From contig JAHLJZ010000015.1 in assembly GCA_025602915.1 (NCBI GenBank), forward strand, positions 186,001 through 250,000: a stretch of 64,000 bases of DNA, read 5' to 3'. The notes under the pieces are model-generated. The model did no database searches, was not told where the DNA came from, and was given only the letters and a program-made list of their open reading frames with translations. The stretch is from Paraphysoderma sedebokerense (Eukaryota > Blastocladiomycota > Physodermatomycetes > Physodermatales > Physodermataceae). The position numbers were made by a program, and so were the translations under genes. Numbering within the stretch: the first letter of the stretch is position 1; each line of letters starts with the position of its first letter. Below are positions 61,301 to 64,000 of this stretch, piece after piece.

Positions 61301-62650
61301 GCATCCACTTTGGTTGAGGTAGTTATAGTCGGCCGCCTCTGTGAGAGCAAATACGTCTGCTTTTCCAAAAGAAGTAAGCCTATCAATCGACAGTTTGAAC
61401 TGACAGAATACAAAACCGACCCTTTTCTTCTTGAGAGCATCCAGCTAAAAGCTGATAAAATACGTGATAGTTTCGTTCTCCCTCTGCCTGTGACACGATA
61501 CGAGATTTCTCCAGGAGATCTACAGAAAGCAATGAATATGTTACAATTTAAATTATGGCTGAATAAGAAATTGATTTTGACTGAATAAATACAATGTCGA
61601 GTTTTAGCTCCCACTATGTCGCCTTCATGACTAAACTGGACTTCGATAAATTTTCCCTGAAAAAGTTTGCGCAAGTCAATGCTAGGTTACTCAAAACTAT
61701 ATATCGTCTGAAGATACTTACAAAACGACTAGAATTGTCATTTCTAACGGTTTTTGCATTACCAAAGGCTTCTAAAATCGGGGATGCTTCAAGAATCTGA
61801 TCCTGAATGATCGATCGCTTCGGTGACACGGAAGCTAGATATTGTAAAAACAGCTTTGTGGATTCCGTTTTTCCTGATCCCGATTCTCCACTGATTTCAT
61901 AAAAACCATTAGATTAATTGCGATAACCAAAGAACCAGAGGCCCGTTGGCGGAGACAACGAACCTTATCACCACACATTGATTTTTTTTCGTTCGACCTA
62001 AATTAACGTAGCTCTCATTCGCAACAGCAAAAATATGAGGGGGCTTTTCACCAAAAGTCATTCCCTTATATTCTATCACATTTTCCATTGTGTATATTGG
62101 TAACCACTTGTACGGGTTCATCGCCACCAAAATGTTCCCGCAATAGGTCTGTCGGTTGAAAGCGTTAATTCTCAGAAGAAACTTCCATTTCCAATAACAG
62201 AAAGCTATCCCATACATATATTTCATCCCTCATGTATCGGACCCACATGTTGTGAAATATTGATCCGTCGAATAAATCTACAAGTTGGATCATATCAGGC
62301 ACTCCGTATAAATTCGAGGAATGCATCGGTTTCGCTTTGGTTTTGGGAATTTTATATGACTATTTACAATTAACAGGGGTTAGAAACGAGGTCTAAATGC
62401 AACAAGTATGAGAATAGGTAATAGTAAGTCCATACTTGTCCATCAGTTGTGATAACGGACACATCGTTCCCACTAATCGATTGGACCTGTGCTCCGAATG
62501 TGGAGTCCTGGTGCTCACACCAGCACCAAGTTCCCTATATAACAGCTCGTTAGCAGTGTCATTGATGAAATTCAGAAAGTATGGATGAGGGCAGCGGTTG
62601 CGGCGAAGAATTGACGTGAGGGAGACGGATATTACCGGTTGCAAGGCCAT
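52349..62650 (-). CDS. Class VII-like MyTH4-FERM myosin
   Basis: Actin motor with two MyTH4-FERM units and many (>20) introns. Start ATG at 62650 opens a 15-nt coding exon (MALQP) spliced at a GTAATA donor to [20 protein letters not shown]. Order: N-terminal SH3-like (62540-62430); motor (62300-59450) with [10 protein letters not shown]-loop [10 protein letters not shown], switch [15 protein letters not shown], switch [10 protein letters not shown], and FFIRCIKPN; a Ser-rich loop-2 insert (about 60200-60000); IQ-type helices ([17 protein letters not shown]); charged single-alpha-helix-like stretch (59240-59060); linker; MyTH4-1 (58230-57480, [20 protein letters not shown]); FERM-1 (57470-55250) with a Gln/Met-rich insert; SH3 (55100-54900, [20 protein letters not shown]); MyTH4-2 (54450-53990, [20 protein letters not shown]); FERM-2, ending [13 protein letters not shown] and NPNRAAWA. 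The order motor-MF-SH3-MF is that of myosin VII. Exon edges inside are approximate. Confidence 0.88.
56134..56366 (-). repeat. Tandem 33-nt (11-residue) repeat [11 protein letters not shown] in myosin FERM-1 insert
   Basis: The insert between FERM-1 lobes F1 and F2 includes about seven consecutive copies of an 11-12-residue unit, variants [56 protein letters not shown] and [11 protein letters not shown]. On the plus strand the unit reads roughly GATCCCATGAGAGTTTGTTG per period. Flanks are Gln/Met/Asn/Gly-rich ([15 protein letters not shown]), so the whole insert (about 57000-55800) is disordered. Near-identical copies suggest recent slippage or unequal-exchange expansion, in frame. Confidence 0.85.
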
Positions 62651-63270
62651 TTGGGGAGGAGAATGACGAGGATGGGAACAAAACTAAAGACGGTACGCTA
62701 GAATAAGAGTTGCATGGAATGGGTTGCACAGAAAATGTGGTTTTGCAATACAATCTGTCAGGAATGATATAGATAATAATCGATGCCTCCAAAAGTCCAC
62801 ATCCGGCCGAGCGTCTCTTCCTTGTCGCATGAGCCCCTCGCTTCCTTCCTGCTCGGGACGCGTTCCCTTCTTTGTCTGACTTTATCTTTTGTCTACATAT
62901 TTTATACAGATCGGATGCCATACGCACAGAGAATTATCACCGCAAACTAACAGTTACTGTCTACAACAGTCAGAATTATGAAATCTCGAAAGTCTATACG
63001 TTGACGAAGCAACAGAAGAGAAAGGGAAAGCCCTCCCACAACTGTATCCCAAATGCCTCCTGCAAAGTGTAAAACAATTTTTTGGTTGATTTCCAATTTC
63101 CTGCTAGGCCATTTCAATAAAACTCATCCAAGATCAATAGAGGACTAAAGCTACTTGGTATCTATATGATGTTGTTCCCGGAAAGTCCAGAGGAGCACCT
63201 TTCTTTCAGAATCTGCGCCAGAGGAAAAGACCGGACGCCAAGCGATAGCATAATAGCAACTAACAAAGAT
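62651..63270. other. Spacer upstream of the myosin gene
   Basis: 620 nt between the myosin start (minus) and the stop of NIF paralog 3 (minus). The promoter of the myosin gene should lie here. Short open frames on both strands (62927-62559 minus, 62872-63072 plus) show no motif and overlap each other. Confidence 0.4.
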
Positions 63271-64000
63271 TTAACATTGCCTTGCACATTCTTCCTCCAG
63301 ATGTTTTTGTAGCGAATCACTCGCTTTCTCAGTAGTCTCATTCACGTCCACTAATGTCCCTTGTGCGTTTGCCAATAATTCCCTCGTCACTGAAATGGCT
63401 AATCGTTTCCGCTCTCTTTTTCGAATTTTTTTCTCTCTTGCTTTCTTAATTTTCCTCTCGATTCGATCTTTTTCTTCTTGCGCTCGCATCTCAGCTTTCT
63501 TTTGCTCGCGTTCATTTCTTAATTCTATCGACTTCGTCAAGTCCAAGTCATCGTAATCTTTCCATTCATCGCTCAGAGAGTACCTTATTCTATTCTGATT
63601 TTCAGTGGATAGATAGGTAGTTTTAGAACCACCGTAGCCGCACATAGCGCGATCGAGAGGAGTTTGAAGCAACGACAAGGAAGTCACATTCGAGGAAGAA
63701 GAGAAAGCTGTAGTAGAAGAGTCGGGAAGACTAGAACCAACGGACGAAGAAGAGTCCTCGTCATCTGATCTTCCATAGGTCGCCGATGATGAGGAATAGC
63801 TTGTCGACGTATCAAAGTTAAACGTCACTGAAAATGGGCTCGACCTTAGAAAATCTCGAACATCAGATGGCGCAGGTACATTAATATGATCGGCCGCAAA
63901 TCGCAAATACCGTAGAAGGGAGAGCAAGGCGGTATCGTCTTCTGCCCGAATACTGGGATCCGATACAGTATATGGCGGTATAATAACGGCATTCGCTGGA
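63271..64000 (-). CDS. NIF/FCP1-like HAD phosphatase paralog 3 (3' part; runs off right edge)
   Basis: An uninterrupted frame enters at 64000 and stops at 63271. It is collinear with the last exon of paralog 2: NAVIIPPYTVSDPSI against NAIIIPSYTVSDPKV, then TALLSLLRYLRFAADHINVP, DVRDFLRSSPFSV, and CGYGGSKTTYLSTENQN followed by W..YDDLDLTKSIEL. The tail ends in a very basic, helical KR/E-rich segment (KKAREKKIRKRERKRL) that paralog 2 lacks, perhaps a nuclear signal or coiled coil. The catalytic N-terminal exons, including the expected 21-nt DLNGC exon, lie beyond the window, so I cannot say whether they are intact. Confidence 0.8.
   Translation of the reverse strand, partial: PANAVIIPPYTVSDPSIRAEDDTALLSLLRYLRFAADHINVPAPSDVRDFLRSSPFSVTFNFDTSTSYSSSSATYGRSDDEDSSSSVGSSLPDSSTTAFSSSSNVTSLSLLQTPLDRAMCGYGGSKTTYLSTENQNRIRYSLSDEWKDYDDLDLTKSIELRNEREQKKAEMRAQEEKDRIERKIKKAREKKIRKRERKRLAISVTRELLANAQGTLVDVNETTEKASDSLQKHLEEECARQC

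Overview
The window is a gene-dense, intron-rich nuclear segment of a fungus. It holds about 23 protein-coding genes (20 complete, 3 incomplete or damaged) plus one domain relic. Most introns are 50-110 nt, begin GT and end TAG or CAG, and are supported by exact reading-frame bookkeeping across the gene models given below. The fungal assignment rests mainly on a Chs5-type exomer subunit (25.7-27.7 kb) together with an IML2/TTC39 protein, a Gfd2-like exonuclease-fold protein and a Mis18 protein. An EML protein, a six-repeat gelsolin/villin protein and above all a MyTH4-FERM myosin are not typical of Dikarya, so I infer an early-diverging lineage (chytrid or zygomycete grade). That is inference, not proof.

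Layout, left to right. 0-8 kb: the 5' part of an FCP1/SCP-like (NIF) HAD phosphatase paralog (minus), an unrecognised 311-aa gene, an 886-aa coiled-coil protein and a soluble ABC ATPase (all minus), then a second NIF paralog (plus) that diverges from the ABC gene over a ~100-bp shared promoter. 8.7-11.2 kb: IML2/TTC39 TPR protein. 11.6-17.6 kb: four tandem paralogs, all minus, of an unrecognised two-TM protein family; two look intact and two have damaged 5' ends; an SH3-like relic lies between copies B and C. 17.6-18.3 kb: a small multi-TM gene with an unresolved start. 19.0-22.6 kb: Mis18-domain protein with a huge disordered tail ending in a SUMO-interaction-like motif. 22.8-24.9 kb: DUF229 sulfatase-fold enzyme. 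25.7-31.5 kb: Chs5-like protein and a polytopic membrane protein. 31.7-35.0 kb: DEDDh exonuclease-like protein and WRAP53/TCAB1. 35.3-46.6 kb: EML and a 2631-aa gelsolin/villin protein carrying a repeat-rich 1450-aa insert. 46.8-51.8 kb: PRMT5 and the PKA catalytic subunit. 52.3-62.7 kb: a class VII-like MyTH4-FERM myosin. 63.3-64 kb: the 3' part of a third NIF paralog.

The genes are not an operon. They do cluster by theme: actin/microtubule regulators (EML, gelsolin/villin, MyTH4-FERM myosin) lie beside signalling enzymes (PKA, PRMT5), and centromere (Mis18) and telomerase/scaRNA (WRAP53) factors are nearby. The most distinctive signals are: (1) microexons of 15-21 nt that carry catalytic motifs, including a 21-nt exon coding the HAD phosphatase active-site motif in two paralogs; (2) a tandem family of unknown membrane proteins with three conserved exons; (3) an array of about 15 SSxGLxxL[YF] motifs inside a gelsolin protein; (4) a Mis18 protein five times the usual size ending in a SIM; (5) a MyTH4-FERM myosin with an 11-residue tandem repeat inserted in its first FERM domain. 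No tRNA, rRNA, CRISPR array or recognisable transposon was seen.
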